Assembly (NCBI RefSeq): GCF_003797185.1
Contig: NZ_RKMH01000004.1
Coordinates: 62,001-126,000 of the forward strand
Length of the DNA stretch: 64,000 bases
DNA from: Gordonia oryzae
GTDB taxonomy: Bacteria > Actinomycetota > Actinomycetes > Mycobacteriales > Mycobacteriaceae
Direction: 5' to 3'
The notes below the pieces were generated by a model. The model did not search any database and was not told the DNA's origin. It saw only the letters and a program-made list of their open reading frames with translations. Position numbers and translations under genes: made by a program. Shown here in pieces: positions 44,203 through 52,513 of the stretch (positions within the stretch are counted from its first letter, which is position 1; each line of letters starts with the position of its first letter).

Positions 44203-45024
44203 TCATCGGCCCGTCGGCCGCAGCACGATCTCGGCGGGATGGGCATCAGCAGGCGTCTGGATGGCATGCACGACGGCCGACGCGACGGTCTCCGGCTTGA
44301 GGAACTGACCAGGGTCGTACTCCTTGCCCTCGATCGCGATCAGGTCGCGCTGCATGCGGGTGTCGATCCGACCGGGGAAGACCGAGGTGACCCGCAATGA
44401 CGGTTCCTCGAGGCGTAGCGCGTCGGCGAGCGCGCGCAACCCGAACTTGCTCGCCGCGTAGGCGGCCCAGCCCGGATTGGCGCGCAGGCCCGCACCCGAG
44501 TTGATGAAGACGATGTGCCCGCCCGATGCACGCAGCGCCGGGAGCAAGACGCGGGTCAGCTCAGCCGCCGCGATGAGATTGACCTCGAGAAGGTGACGCC
44601 ATTCGTCGACGGGAGTCTCCCCGACCGGCAACAGACTGCTCCCGACACCCGCGTTGTGCACGAGCACATCCAGCGACGAGATGGTCCGCGCGGCGGCCTC
44701 CACCGCCTTGTGATCAGTCAGCTCGACCGCAAACGTCGATGCTCGGTGACTGGTCGGCCCGCTCGCTTCGCTCCCGGCGCCGGGTGAATGCGGCCCGCTC
44801 GCTTCGCTCCCGGCGCCGTGTGAATGCGGCCCGCTCGCTTCGCTCCCGGCGCCGGGTGAATGCGGCCCGCTCGCTTCGCTCCCGGCGCCGTCGAGCTGAG
44901 CGGCAAGGGCGTCGAGTTCAGCCGACGGACGCCCGCCCAGCAGCAGATCATGGGTCGGGGCGAGTTGACGGGCGATGGCGGCGCCGAGGCCACGACTGGC
45001 CCCGGTGATCAATGCGGTGGGCAT
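44203..45024 (-). CDS. Short-chain dehydrogenase with repeat insertion
   Basis: The 273-residue product has the SDR cofactor motif TGASRGLG (residues 7-14), NAG (HNAGVG), the catalytic serine in FINSGAG and YxxxK in YAASK. Between the second and third strands of the Rossmann fold (about residues 46-91) sits a run of four 12-residue units GAGSEASGPHSP, encoded by the 36-bp repeat; without them the protein would be about 225-230 residues, a normal SDR length. The substrate is unknown. TAAGCT 6 nt before ATG 45024 suggests leaderless expression. Confidence 0.9.
   Translation of the reverse strand: MPTALITGASRGLGAAIARQLAPTHDLLLGGRPSAELDALAAQLDGAGSEASGPHSPGAGSEASGPHSHGAGSEASGPHSPGAGSEASGPTSHRASTFAVELTDHKAVEAAARTISSLDVLVHNAGVGSSLLPVGETPVDEWRHLLEVNLIAAAELTRVLLPALRASGGHIVFINSGAGLRANPGWAAYAASKFGLRALADALRLEEPSLRVTSVFPGRIDTRMQRDLIAIEGKEYDPGQFLKPETVASAVVHAIQTPADAHPAEIVLRPTGR
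44756..44890. repeat. Four in-frame copies of the 36-bp GC-rich repeat inside the SDR gene
   Basis: Units start at 44756, 44792, 44828 and 44864. The core is the same as at the pcnA locus. On the minus strand it is read as GAGSEASGP, a different frame from the copies in the membrane-protein gene. Copies alternate in the last bases (GGGTG or GTGTG). Confidence 0.95.
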
Positions 45025-45030
45025 GAGCCG

Positions 45031-45036
45031 AGCTTA
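45031..45036 (-). promoter_or_regulatory. -10 element for the SDR gene
   Basis: Minus-strand TAAGCT, 6 nt before ATG 45024. Confidence 0.4.
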
Positions 45037-45105
45037 GAACCGGGCGTCGCATTGTTCGCCGATCCTCATCCGGCGCCGAGGAGCACGACGGGGCAGAATC
45101 TCCGC

Positions 45106-46446
45106 ATGGCGCGCAACGGTTTCACCCCCACCCAGCTCGCGGCGCGTGCCGCATACCTGTTGCGTGGCAACGACCTGGGCACGATGACCAGCGCCGCCCC
45201 TCGTCTGTACCCGCACATGTGGAGTTGGGATGCGGCGTTCGTCACCGTGGGACTGGCGCCGCTGTCGGTGGAACGCGCGGTCATCGAGATGGACACGTTG
45301 CTCTCGGCGCAGTGGTCCAACGGGATGATCCCGCACATCGTGTTCGCCAATGGCCGCGACGGCTACTTCCCCGGACCCCAACGCTGGGAGTGCGCGCGCC
45401 TGGCCGAGTGTGCGCCCGACTACCCCGACACCTCCGGGATCACCCAGCCGCCCGTGCACGCGATCGCCGTGCAACGCATTCTGGACCACTCGCGCCGCCA
45501 CGGTCGGACCACCCGCTCGATGGCCAACGAGTTCATCGACCGGCGGTGGGGCGCCCTGGTGCGCTGGCACCGCTGGCTCGCGCACGCCCGCGACCCCCAC
45601 GGTCGTGGACGCATCACGATCTATCACGGGTGGGAGTCCGGGATGGACAATTCCCCGCGCTGGGACAAGCCCTACGCGGGCGTCATCCCCGGCGACGATC
45701 TCCCCCCGTACCAGCGCGCCGACCTCGATCATGTCACCGACCTGTCGATGCGACCCTCCGATGACGAGTACGACCGCTATATCTGGCTGGTCGAGGAGAT
45801 GAAGCGCGCCAATTACGACGACGAGTTGCTCCCCAAGGTGATGAGCTTTGCCGTGGAGGACGTCTTCGTCAGCGCCATCTTCTCGCTCGCCTGCGACGTG
45901 CTGGCGACCATCGGCGAGGAGTACTCCAAACCGCGGTCCGACGTTCGGGACCTGCGAGCCTGGGCCGATCGCTACCGAACCGGAGTGGCCGCGGCGGCAA
46001 ATGAACGAAATGGCGCAGCAAGGGATTTCGACCTTCGCGCCGACAGGTGGATCACCACCGAGACGATCGCGCAGTTCGCGCCGCTGCTGTGCGGCGGGTT
46101 GTCGCGCGAGCAGGAGCGCGCACTGCTCCGACTGTTCGACGGGCCGCGGTTCTGCGGACATCCCGACCTGCGTTACGCCGTACCGCCGTCGACATCGCCG
46201 ATCTCTGCGGACTTCCGGTCGCGCGAATACTGGCGCGGACCGGTCTGGCCGGTGATGACGTGGTTGTTCAGTTGGGCGTTCGCGCGTCGGGGCTGGCCCG
46301 AACGGTCGGCGCGACTGCGCGAGGAAGGTCTGCGTCAGGCCACTGACGGCGCCTTCGCCGAGTATTACGAACCCTTCACCGGCGAGCCGCTCGGCAGCAT
46401 GCAGCAGAGTTGGACCGCCGCGTCGGTGTTGGATTGGTTGGACTGA
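45106..46446 (+). CDS. ggh: Glucosylglycerate hydrolase (GH63 type)
   Basis: The 446-residue product matches from memory the mycobacterial glucosylglycerate hydrolase over its whole length: FTPTQLAARAAYLLRGNDLG at the start, then LYPHMWSWDAAFV, SGITQPPVHAIAVQRIL, YHGWESGMDNSPRWD and EYYEPFTGEPLGSMQQSW at the end. The aspartate in GMDNSP is residue 181 and a glutamate lies in the EYYEPFTGE segment, the acids used by GH63 enzymes of this group. The enzyme releases glucose from glucosylglycerate, a compatible solute built up under nitrogen limitation and a precursor of methylglucose lipopolysaccharide. No glucosylglycerate-synthesis genes are nearby. Confidence 0.88.
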   Translation: MARNGFTPTQLAARAAYLLRGNDLGTMTSAAPRLYPHMWSWDAAFVTVGLAPLSVERAVIEMDTLLSAQWSNGMIPHIVFANGRDGYFPGPQRWECARLAECAPDYPDTSGITQPPVHAIAVQRILDHSRRHGRTTRSMANEFIDRRWGALVRWHRWLAHARDPHGRGRITIYHGWESGMDNSPRWDKPYAGVIPGDDLPPYQRADLDHVTDLSMRPSDDEYDRYIWLVEEMKRANYDDELLPKVMSFAVEDVFVSAIFSLACDVLATIGEEYSKPRSDVRDLRAWADRYRTGVAAAANERNGAARDFDLRADRWITTETIAQFAPLLCGGLSREQERALLRLFDGPRFCGHPDLRYAVPPSTSPISADFRSREYWRGPVWPVMTWLFSWAFARRGWPERSARLREEGLRQATDGAFAEYYEPFTGEPLGSMQQSWTAASVLDWLD

Positions 46447-46712
46447 CACACCAAGCGACACATGACGACCGCCCCGCATGTCGAGGGCGCGACATCGCAG
46501 TAGGTGTCGCTCCCTCGTGCTGGCACCGGTCTTGCGTGACGCATACCCGCGGCATTCCGCGGCTCGCGCTACCGACGACGACACCACCGGTCATGTCCGC
46601 GGCGGGCACTTCGCCGCGACCCGACCCAGTTCGTCAAGAACCCTGCGCACTGAAATCTCATGCCGCGCAAACCCTTGCGGCGCAGCACCACCAGAGTTCA
46701 CCGCCCGTTCGC

Positions 46713-48788
46713 TCAGAACCGACCGCCGACCCCGATCCGCCCGGAACTCGACGATCCGCCGAACGACCCGGGACTACGCCCACCACTGGTGTAGCCGCCC
46801 CCGAATCCACCAGTACCGAATCCACCACCACCGAAACCGCCGCCGCGCATTGTCCCGCGCAGGAAGCTGTCGACCAGGATGCCACCGAGAACCGCTCCGG
46901 CCGTAGATGATTCATGCGCTCGCGGTTGCTGACCCTGCTGCCAGCCGACCACGTCTGCCTGCGCGGCCATCAGCGCCTGATCGGCCAGCGCGCCCGCTCG
47001 CCGAGCCACATCGGCGGCCGCGAAGGGATCAGTGGCGCCGACGTGCTGCGCGTCGGCCAGCAATCGCTCGGCCTCGGAGAGGCGGGTCCGCGCGACCGAC
47101 TGCACCGCACCGCGTCGGGTACCGATGAAGTCGCGTGCCGCCGACACCTTCGCCTGCGCCGATGTCAATGCCGCACCGAGCATCTCGGACCGCCGGGTGC
47201 GTTCGGCAGCCGCCCCGCGTGCGGCGTCGAGAGCCTTGTCCAGCGCGGAGTCGGCGTCGACGAGGGAGGTGAACACACCGAGCGGGTCGGCATCGAATCC
47301 GCTGCGCGCGGCCTGCACGGCCGAGGTCGCCCTCGCGACCGCCGACGCCAGCTCCGGCCCGCCGTCGGCACCGAGCTGTGCGGCCTCGGCCAGCTCTCCC
47401 TCGACCTCGGTGATCAGCGCGGGCATCCGGGAGTGTGCGGCGGCGATGTTGCCCTCGGCGTTGTCGATGGCGTCGAGCAGGTGGGTCGCCTGGGTGATCG
47501 CGCCCTCCGCGGCGCGGATGTCGGCGACCGCCGGGCCCTGTTCTCCAGCCGGCCGGGAGATCGCCTCGCGCCCCTGATCGGCGCTCCGCTCGGCGAATCC
47601 GATCTCCTGACGCGCCAGCTCCACGTTGTGCAGGATCGAGGCACACTGTTGCGCACCGTGACGGGAGACGAGAGCGTCGAGCTGCCGAGCCGAGGCGTCG
47701 GCACGGGTATGCAGATCGACCAGCCGCCGGGTGATCTCGTCAAACCGGGCGTCGGCGTTGATCAGCAGGTTACGCATCTCGTCGAACGCCGCCACCTGCT
47801 CGTCGAGGGCGTCGTCGGCGTCGGTGCAGGCGGTGATGATCTGCAGAAGCATCGCCCGTTGCTCGTCGGGGGTCTCGGGGATGTTGTCGTCGAGACGCTG
47901 GCGCACCGTGAACGACGCCGCCAGCGCCTTACGTGCTTGCGCCACCGCAGCGGTGAACGGAGCGGTCTGCGCCTCACCGAATTCGCCGACCGCAAGCCGC
48001 AATTCCTCCTCGCTGGTGCGGATCGCGTTGTCGGTGTCGGTGAGTACCTCCCGCGACCACGGGTCGAGCACGTCGAGCGGTTGCGCGGCCAGCTGGTCGA
48101 CCGTCAGTTCCTGCTCCCGCATCGTCGCGAGCCCGCTGTCGAGGGCGCGGCGCTTGCGTCGACGGGAGTAAACCCACATCCCACCCGCACCGACGACGGC
48201 GACACCGGCTACCGACCCGGCGACGATCAGTCCGGTGTGCGACGGGGTGAGGACATCGGAGAGACCGTCGACGGCTGCCACGCCGGCACCTGGGTAGTTG
48301 CCCTTCTTGAGGGCGGGAACGATGTCGCCGGTGGCGATGTCCGACAGGTTCGACTGGGTCACCCCGTCGACCGAGCCGATCGTGCCGAACCAGTAGGCGC
48401 GGTCCTCGGTGGCGACGGCGAGCAGTACCTCATGGTTGTCGAGCCCGCTGAGTTCGGCGGTCTTGCGGCCCCAATCCTCGGGGTTCCGGCCGTCGAAATT
48501 CTTGACGTAGACCACCCATAGTTGGACGCTGTGATCGTTGTACAGATTGTCGGTCGCCGTCTGGATCTGGGCGCGCTGATCGACCGATAGCACGCCGGCC
48601 GGGTCGGAGATCGGCTCGGGTAGCCGGCTAGGTGGCTCGGCGTGGGCTGCGCCCGTCCCGAGCAGAAGCGGTCCGAACAGAACGGCGGCGACAAACGCCA
48701 CCGCCGCGAGTCCGAGGTTGGCCGGCGAGACTCGCCCCGTCGATCGCATGGCGTGCCGGGTCTGCCCCGGCGATCCCGAACACAGCAT
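46713..48788 (-). CDS. TPM-domain envelope protein with coiled coils
   Basis: The 691-residue product has a signal peptide or N-terminal helix (about 15-45, ending at the AHAEPPS processing-type site), a TPM domain (about 50-170, DPAGVLSVDQRAQIQTATDNL then VLLAVATEDRAYWF), a membrane helix (about 180-200) and a long alpha-helical region with coiled-coil character (about 215-620). The C-terminal tail is Gly/Ser-rich and ends GRIGVGGRF. TPM proteins (Psb32/MOLO-1 type) act in membrane-protein maintenance; this fusion is common in actinobacteria and its role is unknown. ATG 48788 is supported by TAGATT 7 nt upstream. Confidence 0.86.
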   Translation of the reverse strand: MLCSGSPGQTRHAMRSTGRVSPANLGLAAVAFVAAVLFGPLLLGTGAAHAEPPSRLPEPISDPAGVLSVDQRAQIQTATDNLYNDHSVQLWVVYVKNFDGRNPEDWGRKTAELSGLDNHEVLLAVATEDRAYWFGTIGSVDGVTQSNLSDIATGDIVPALKKGNYPGAGVAAVDGLSDVLTPSHTGLIVAGSVAGVAVVGAGGMWVYSRRRKRRALDSGLATMREQELTVDQLAAQPLDVLDPWSREVLTDTDNAIRTSEEELRLAVGEFGEAQTAPFTAAVAQARKALAASFTVRQRLDDNIPETPDEQRAMLLQIITACTDADDALDEQVAAFDEMRNLLINADARFDEITRRLVDLHTRADASARQLDALVSRHGAQQCASILHNVELARQEIGFAERSADQGREAISRPAGEQGPAVADIRAAEGAITQATHLLDAIDNAEGNIAAAHSRMPALITEVEGELAEAAQLGADGGPELASAVARATSAVQAARSGFDADPLGVFTSLVDADSALDKALDAARGAAAERTRRSEMLGAALTSAQAKVSAARDFIGTRRGAVQSVARTRLSEAERLLADAQHVGATDPFAAADVARRAGALADQALMAAQADVVGWQQGQQPRAHESSTAGAVLGGILVDSFLRGTMRGGGFGGGGFGTGGFGGGYTSGGRSPGSFGGSSSSGRIGVGGRF

Positions 48789-48795
48789 GTCACTC

Positions 48796-48801
48796 AATCT
48801 A
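48796..48801 (-). promoter_or_regulatory. -10 element for the TPM gene
   Basis: Minus-strand TAGATT, 7 nt before ATG 48788, consistent with a leaderless message. Confidence 0.4.
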
Positions 48802-49140
48802 GGCCATCAGTGCGCGGGTGTCGGCGAGGTGCGGTGCGTCGGCAGCGACCGGCTTGCCCGAATTGCGGCCCGTGGCCGGTGGCGGGTCGTCGGGATTGCC
48901 GGGGTCGGCGACGCCGGGCTTGCGCGCGGCGCACTTCGGTGCCAGCCTTGCTTCGCAAGGTGCGCTTGTTCGCTGAGGCTCCTTCGCGGAAACAGGCCAG
49001 CGACCCCGAACGTCGAGAGACGCCAAGGGTCAGGACAGATTCATTCGGATCAAGGGTGAGTCCCGATTGGCTCCCGTCGTCGTACGGGTGACGCCGCGAA
49101 GTGCCAAAGGTCTGACGAGGAGACGTAGGAGGTGGGGCAC

Positions 49141-49179
49141 ATGAGTGACGGCCCGTCTATATCCGGTACCCGGCGCTGA
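49141..49179 (+). CDS. Possible 12-residue leader ORF (MSDGPSISGTRR)
   Basis: ATG 49141 is preceded by AGGAGG 8 nt upstream, one of the best ribosome-binding sites in this area, and the frame closes with TGA at 49177. The last codons lie in the 5-prime arm and loop of a perfect hairpin (49165-49189). Such a layout is typical of attenuator or regulatory leader peptides, here 190 nt before the ABC permease start. The residues give no clue to the signal. Confidence 0.35.
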   Translation: MSDGPSISGTRR

Positions 49180-49189
49180 CGCGGGTACC
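49165..49189 (+). promoter_or_regulatory. Leader hairpin before the ABC transporter
   Basis: GGTACCCG (49165-49172) pairs perfectly with CGGGTACC (49182-49189) around a 9-nt loop that contains the stop codon of the leader ORF. Further GC-rich inverted repeats follow (for example CCGG-N7-CCGG near 49215). The 580-bp region from 48789 to 49368 holds no other gene I can support; a small stem-loop CCTTGC-TTC-GCAAGG is at 48946-48960. Confidence 0.4.
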
Positions 49190-49368
49190 ACCCCCCATGA
49201 TCAACTGACTCTTCCGGCTGCTGGCCGGTCCGTCGTCGTGCTCGCATACCCGCGCGACCGGTCCGACGCGGCCGTTCACCGCTGTGCCGTCGGGTAGCTG
49301 ACGCCGAGGAGCGCCTTGTGCCTCCGGCGCTATCCGCCAACAGCACTGTTCGCGAAAGGCTTTCAGAC

Positions 49369-51132
49369 ATGACCACAGTTCTGCGTCGGGGTGCGCCGCC
49401 GACCGCCGGGCGGCCCGAACGGGTACGTCCGCGCGCCTGGCCCGCCGACATCCTGGTTCTCGTCGGGGCCGCGGCCCTGATCTGGTGCATCATCACCCTG
49501 GCTCACGCCATGGGCGCGCCAGCCGATTTGGCCGGCGCCCCGTCGTCGATCGACACCGATCCCGCGAAACTTCCCTATTACGCGGCACGTTCGCTTCTTC
49601 GGATGTTCATCGGCCTGGGGTTGTCGATCGTTTTCACCCTCGTGTACGCCACGCTGGCAGCCCGATCGCGGCGGGCACGGACGGTGCTGTTGCCGATTCT
49701 CGATATCCTGCAATCGGTTCCGATCCTCGGCTTTCTGTCGGTGACCGTGACGTTCTTCGTCGCCCTGTTCCCCGGATCGGAACTCGGGCTGGAGTGCGCG
49801 TCGATCTTCGCGATCTTCACCTCGATGGCCTGGAACATCACGTTCGCCTTCTACCAGTCGCTCGTCAGCCAGCCCCGCGATCTCACCGAGGCCGCGGTGA
49901 ATCTGAGACTGACGCGCTGGCAACGATTCTGGCGGCTCGACGTACCCAGCGGTCTGATCCCGATGGTGTGGAACGCGATGATGAGCTTCGGTGGTGCGTG
50001 GTTCTTCCTCACCGCGTCGGAGGCGGTCACCGTCGGCGGCAACTCTTACGCACTGCCGGGGATCGGCGCCTATGTCGCCTCGGCATCGGATGCCGGTCAG
50101 CTGTCCCGGATCTGGTGGGCGATTCTGACGATGGTGATCGTCGTCGTCGTCCTCAACGCGGTGTTCTGGAGCCCGCTGACCGCCTGGGTCGAGCGGTTCC
50201 GCATCGAGAACTCGGCATCGGGCGTGGAACCCAAGTCGGTGATGCTCTCGCTGCTGCGCCGATCCAATGCCGGCCGGGCCGCGGGCATCGTGTTCGCGCC
50301 GGTGTCCGCGTTCCTCGATCGGGTCTGCGGATTCCTCGGTGGCCGTACGCAACCGGTGACCACGACCACCGTGACCCGCCGCCGCACCGGTGACGTCATC
50401 TTCGTCGTCGCGGTGCTCGCGGTCCTGGTCTACACGACGTGGCGGGTGGTCGAATCGATCGCGGCCTGGGCTGACCTCAGCACCGTCGGCAGTGTATTCG
50501 CCATGGGCCTGGCGACCATGGCGCGCGTGGTGGTGCTGATGATCGTCGCCAGCGCGATCTGGGTGCCGATCGGTGTGATCATCGGACTCAACCCGAGGCT
50601 GACCCGGATGCTGCAGCCGGTGGTGCAGGTGTGCGCCAGCTTCCCGGCAAACTTCCTTTTCCCGATGGTGATGGCCGTGTTCATCGCCTGGCACATTCCG
50701 CTGAACATCGGCGGCATCGTCCTGATGGCCCTCGGCACGCAGTGGTACATCCTGTTCAACGTGATCGCCGGGGCGGGCGCGATCCCCAACGACCTGCTCG
50801 AGGCGTCCCGCGACATGCGGCTGCCGCGGATGTTGCGTTGGCGATATGTGTTGCTGCCGGGCATCTTTGCCAGTTTCGTCACCGGCGGCATCACCGCGGC
50901 CGGCGGGGCGTGGAACGCCTCCATCGTCGCCGAATTCGTCAGTTACAACGGCACCGACCACCATGCCTACGGGCTGGGCAACTACATCGCCGAACAGACC
51001 GCGTCGTCGGCGCCGGGACATACCGCACTGCTGTTGCTGGGCATCGTCGTGATGTGCCTTTTCGTCGTCGCCACCAACGCCGCCTTCTGGCGCCGGCTCT
51101 ATGCCCTTGCCGAGCGCCGCTACTCACTGTGA
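49369..51132 (+). CDS. ABC transporter permease, two fused permease domains (NitT/TauT-like)
   Basis: The 587-residue product contains two binding-protein-dependent permease units of about five to six helices each, joined by a cytoplasmic linker (about 275-345). The EAA-type loops that contact the ATPase are at about residue 177 (EAAVNLRLTRWQRFWRLDVP) and 477 (LLEASRDMRLPRMLRWRYVLLP). Both belong to the nitrate/sulfonate/taurine class. No substrate-binding protein is encoded next to it, which is usual for this fused-permease type, whose substrate is not known to me. ATG 49369 is chosen; GTG 49318 is in frame. The gene is followed by its ATPase after 25 bp. Confidence 0.92.
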   Translation: MTTVLRRGAPPTAGRPERVRPRAWPADILVLVGAAALIWCIITLAHAMGAPADLAGAPSSIDTDPAKLPYYAARSLLRMFIGLGLSIVFTLVYATLAARSRRARTVLLPILDILQSVPILGFLSVTVTFFVALFPGSELGLECASIFAIFTSMAWNITFAFYQSLVSQPRDLTEAAVNLRLTRWQRFWRLDVPSGLIPMVWNAMMSFGGAWFFLTASEAVTVGGNSYALPGIGAYVASASDAGQLSRIWWAILTMVIVVVVLNAVFWSPLTAWVERFRIENSASGVEPKSVMLSLLRRSNAGRAAGIVFAPVSAFLDRVCGFLGGRTQPVTTTTVTRRRTGDVIFVVAVLAVLVYTTWRVVESIAAWADLSTVGSVFAMGLATMARVVVLMIVASAIWVPIGVIIGLNPRLTRMLQPVVQVCASFPANFLFPMVMAVFIAWHIPLNIGGIVLMALGTQWYILFNVIAGAGAIPNDLLEASRDMRLPRMLRWRYVLLPGIFASFVTGGITAAGGAWNASIVAEFVSYNGTDHHAYGLGNYIAEQTASSAPGHTALLLLGIVVMCLFVVATNAAFWRRLYALAERRYSL

Positions 51133-51157
51133 AACTGCTTGCGAAAGAGGAATTCCC

Positions 51158-52513
51158 ATGACCGTCACCATCACCGACGAGCAGACCCGAGGTGCCACCG
51201 TGCCCGCACCCCTGATCGAGATCAGCGGATTGACCAAGAGCTTCGACGGCCCGCGCGGCGACGTGCTGACCGTGCTCGACGGCATCAACCTCCGTATCGA
51301 ACCGGGTGAGATCGTCGCCCTGCTCGGACGTTCCGGCTCGGGTAAGTCGACGCTGCTGCGCATCATCGCCGGGCTGATCCCGGCCAGCACCGGATCGGTG
51401 CTCGCCAATGGCAAGGAGTTGTCGGGCGCCAACGCGTCGACGGCCATGGTTTTCCAGTCGTTCGCACTGATGCCATGGCTGACGGTGCAGGCCAACGTCG
51501 AGCTGGGGCTGGCCGCGCTCGGTGTGAGTCCCGACGAGCGGCGCCGGCGGGCCTTGGCCGCCATCGACACCATTGGACTCGACGGCTTCGAATCAGCCTA
51601 TCCGCGTGAGCTTTCCGGTGGCATGCGGCAACGCGTCGGATTCGCGCGGGCGTTGGTACTGCAGCCCGACCTGTTGCTGATGGACGAGCCGTTCTCCGCC
51701 CTCGACGTGCTGACCGCGGAGAACCTGCGCAACGAGTTGATCGATCTGTGGACCGGATCGGACTTCCCGACCAAGAGCATCTGCATCGTGACCCACAACA
51801 TCGAGGAGGCGGTGCTGCTCGCCGACCGCGTCGTCGTCCTCGGTTCCAAGCCCGGCCGCATTATTCACGAGGCACGAGTCCCGATGCCCCGACCCCGGGA
51901 TCGGGAGTCGCCGCAGTTCGTGTCGTTGGTCGACGAGCTGTACGGGGTGCTCACCGGGCGGTTCGACCCCAACGGGTCGGTACCGGTGACCGAGCTGAAT
52001 GCCGTTGCCGTCGAGGCGACCCCGGTGAGCCGGCCGCTGCCCGCCGCGTCGGTCGGCGGGATCGCCGGCCTCATCGAGATCCTCGTCGCGCAAGGTGGTG
52101 ACGCCGATCTGCCTGACCTCGCCACCACCCTCAACTTCGAGATCGACGACCTCCTCCCGCTGGTCGACGCCGCGGTGCTTCTCGGCCTGATGGAGGCCCG
52201 GGACGGTGACCTGCACATCACCGAGGTCGGTACGCGCTTCGACGGCGCCAGCATCCAGGACAGCAAGGAGATCTTCGCCACCCAGGCCAGTACGGGGGCG
52301 CCGTTGGTACGCACCATCATCCGCGCCCTGCGCAGCAGTTCCGACGGCAAATTGCGGGCCGGGTTCTTCCTCGACCTGCTCAGCCGCGGCTTCGGTACCG
52401 CCGACGCAGAACGTCAGTTCGCGATCGCCGTGGACTGGGGACGATACGGGGAGATGTTCGACTACGACTCGGACTCCGACCAGGTCTCGCTCGATCCGGC
52501 GTTCAAGGGGTGA
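51158..52513 (+). CDS. ABC transporter ATP-binding protein with AAA-associated C-terminal domain
   Basis: The 451-residue product has Walker A GRSGSGKST (about residue 57), the Q-loop AMVFQSFALMPW, signature LSGGMRQRVG (about 152), Walker B LLLMDEPFSALD (about 172) and the switch histidine in IVTHNIEEAV. The ATPase core ends near residue 265. The extra C-terminal part (about 300-450, with LATTLNFEIDDLLPLVDAAVLLGL and RGFGTADAERQFAIAVDWGRYGEMF) is the AAA-associated C-terminal domain found on ATPases of this transporter type, probably a regulatory winged-helix module. GAAAGAGG lies before ATG 51158. Confidence 0.93.
   Translation: MTVTITDEQTRGATVPAPLIEISGLTKSFDGPRGDVLTVLDGINLRIEPGEIVALLGRSGSGKSTLLRIIAGLIPASTGSVLANGKELSGANASTAMVFQSFALMPWLTVQANVELGLAALGVSPDERRRRALAAIDTIGLDGFESAYPRELSGGMRQRVGFARALVLQPDLLLMDEPFSALDVLTAENLRNELIDLWTGSDFPTKSICIVTHNIEEAVLLADRVVVLGSKPGRIIHEARVPMPRPRDRESPQFVSLVDELYGVLTGRFDPNGSVPVTELNAVAVEATPVSRPLPAASVGGIAGLIEILVAQGGDADLPDLATTLNFEIDDLLPLVDAAVLLGLMEARDGDLHITEVGTRFDGASIQDSKEIFATQASTGAPLVRTIIRALRSSSDGKLRAGFFLDLLSRGFGTADAERQFAIAVDWGRYGEMFDYDSDSDQVSLDPAFKG

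Noticed and set aside
46914..48521. 535-residue plus-strand frame opposite the TPM gene
   Set aside because: Low-complexity antisense shadow; the TPM and coiled-coil protein on the other strand is clearly real.
49363..51021. 552-residue minus-strand frame opposite the ABC permease
   Set aside because: Rich in Asp, His and Arg, as expected for antisense of membrane helices; no support.
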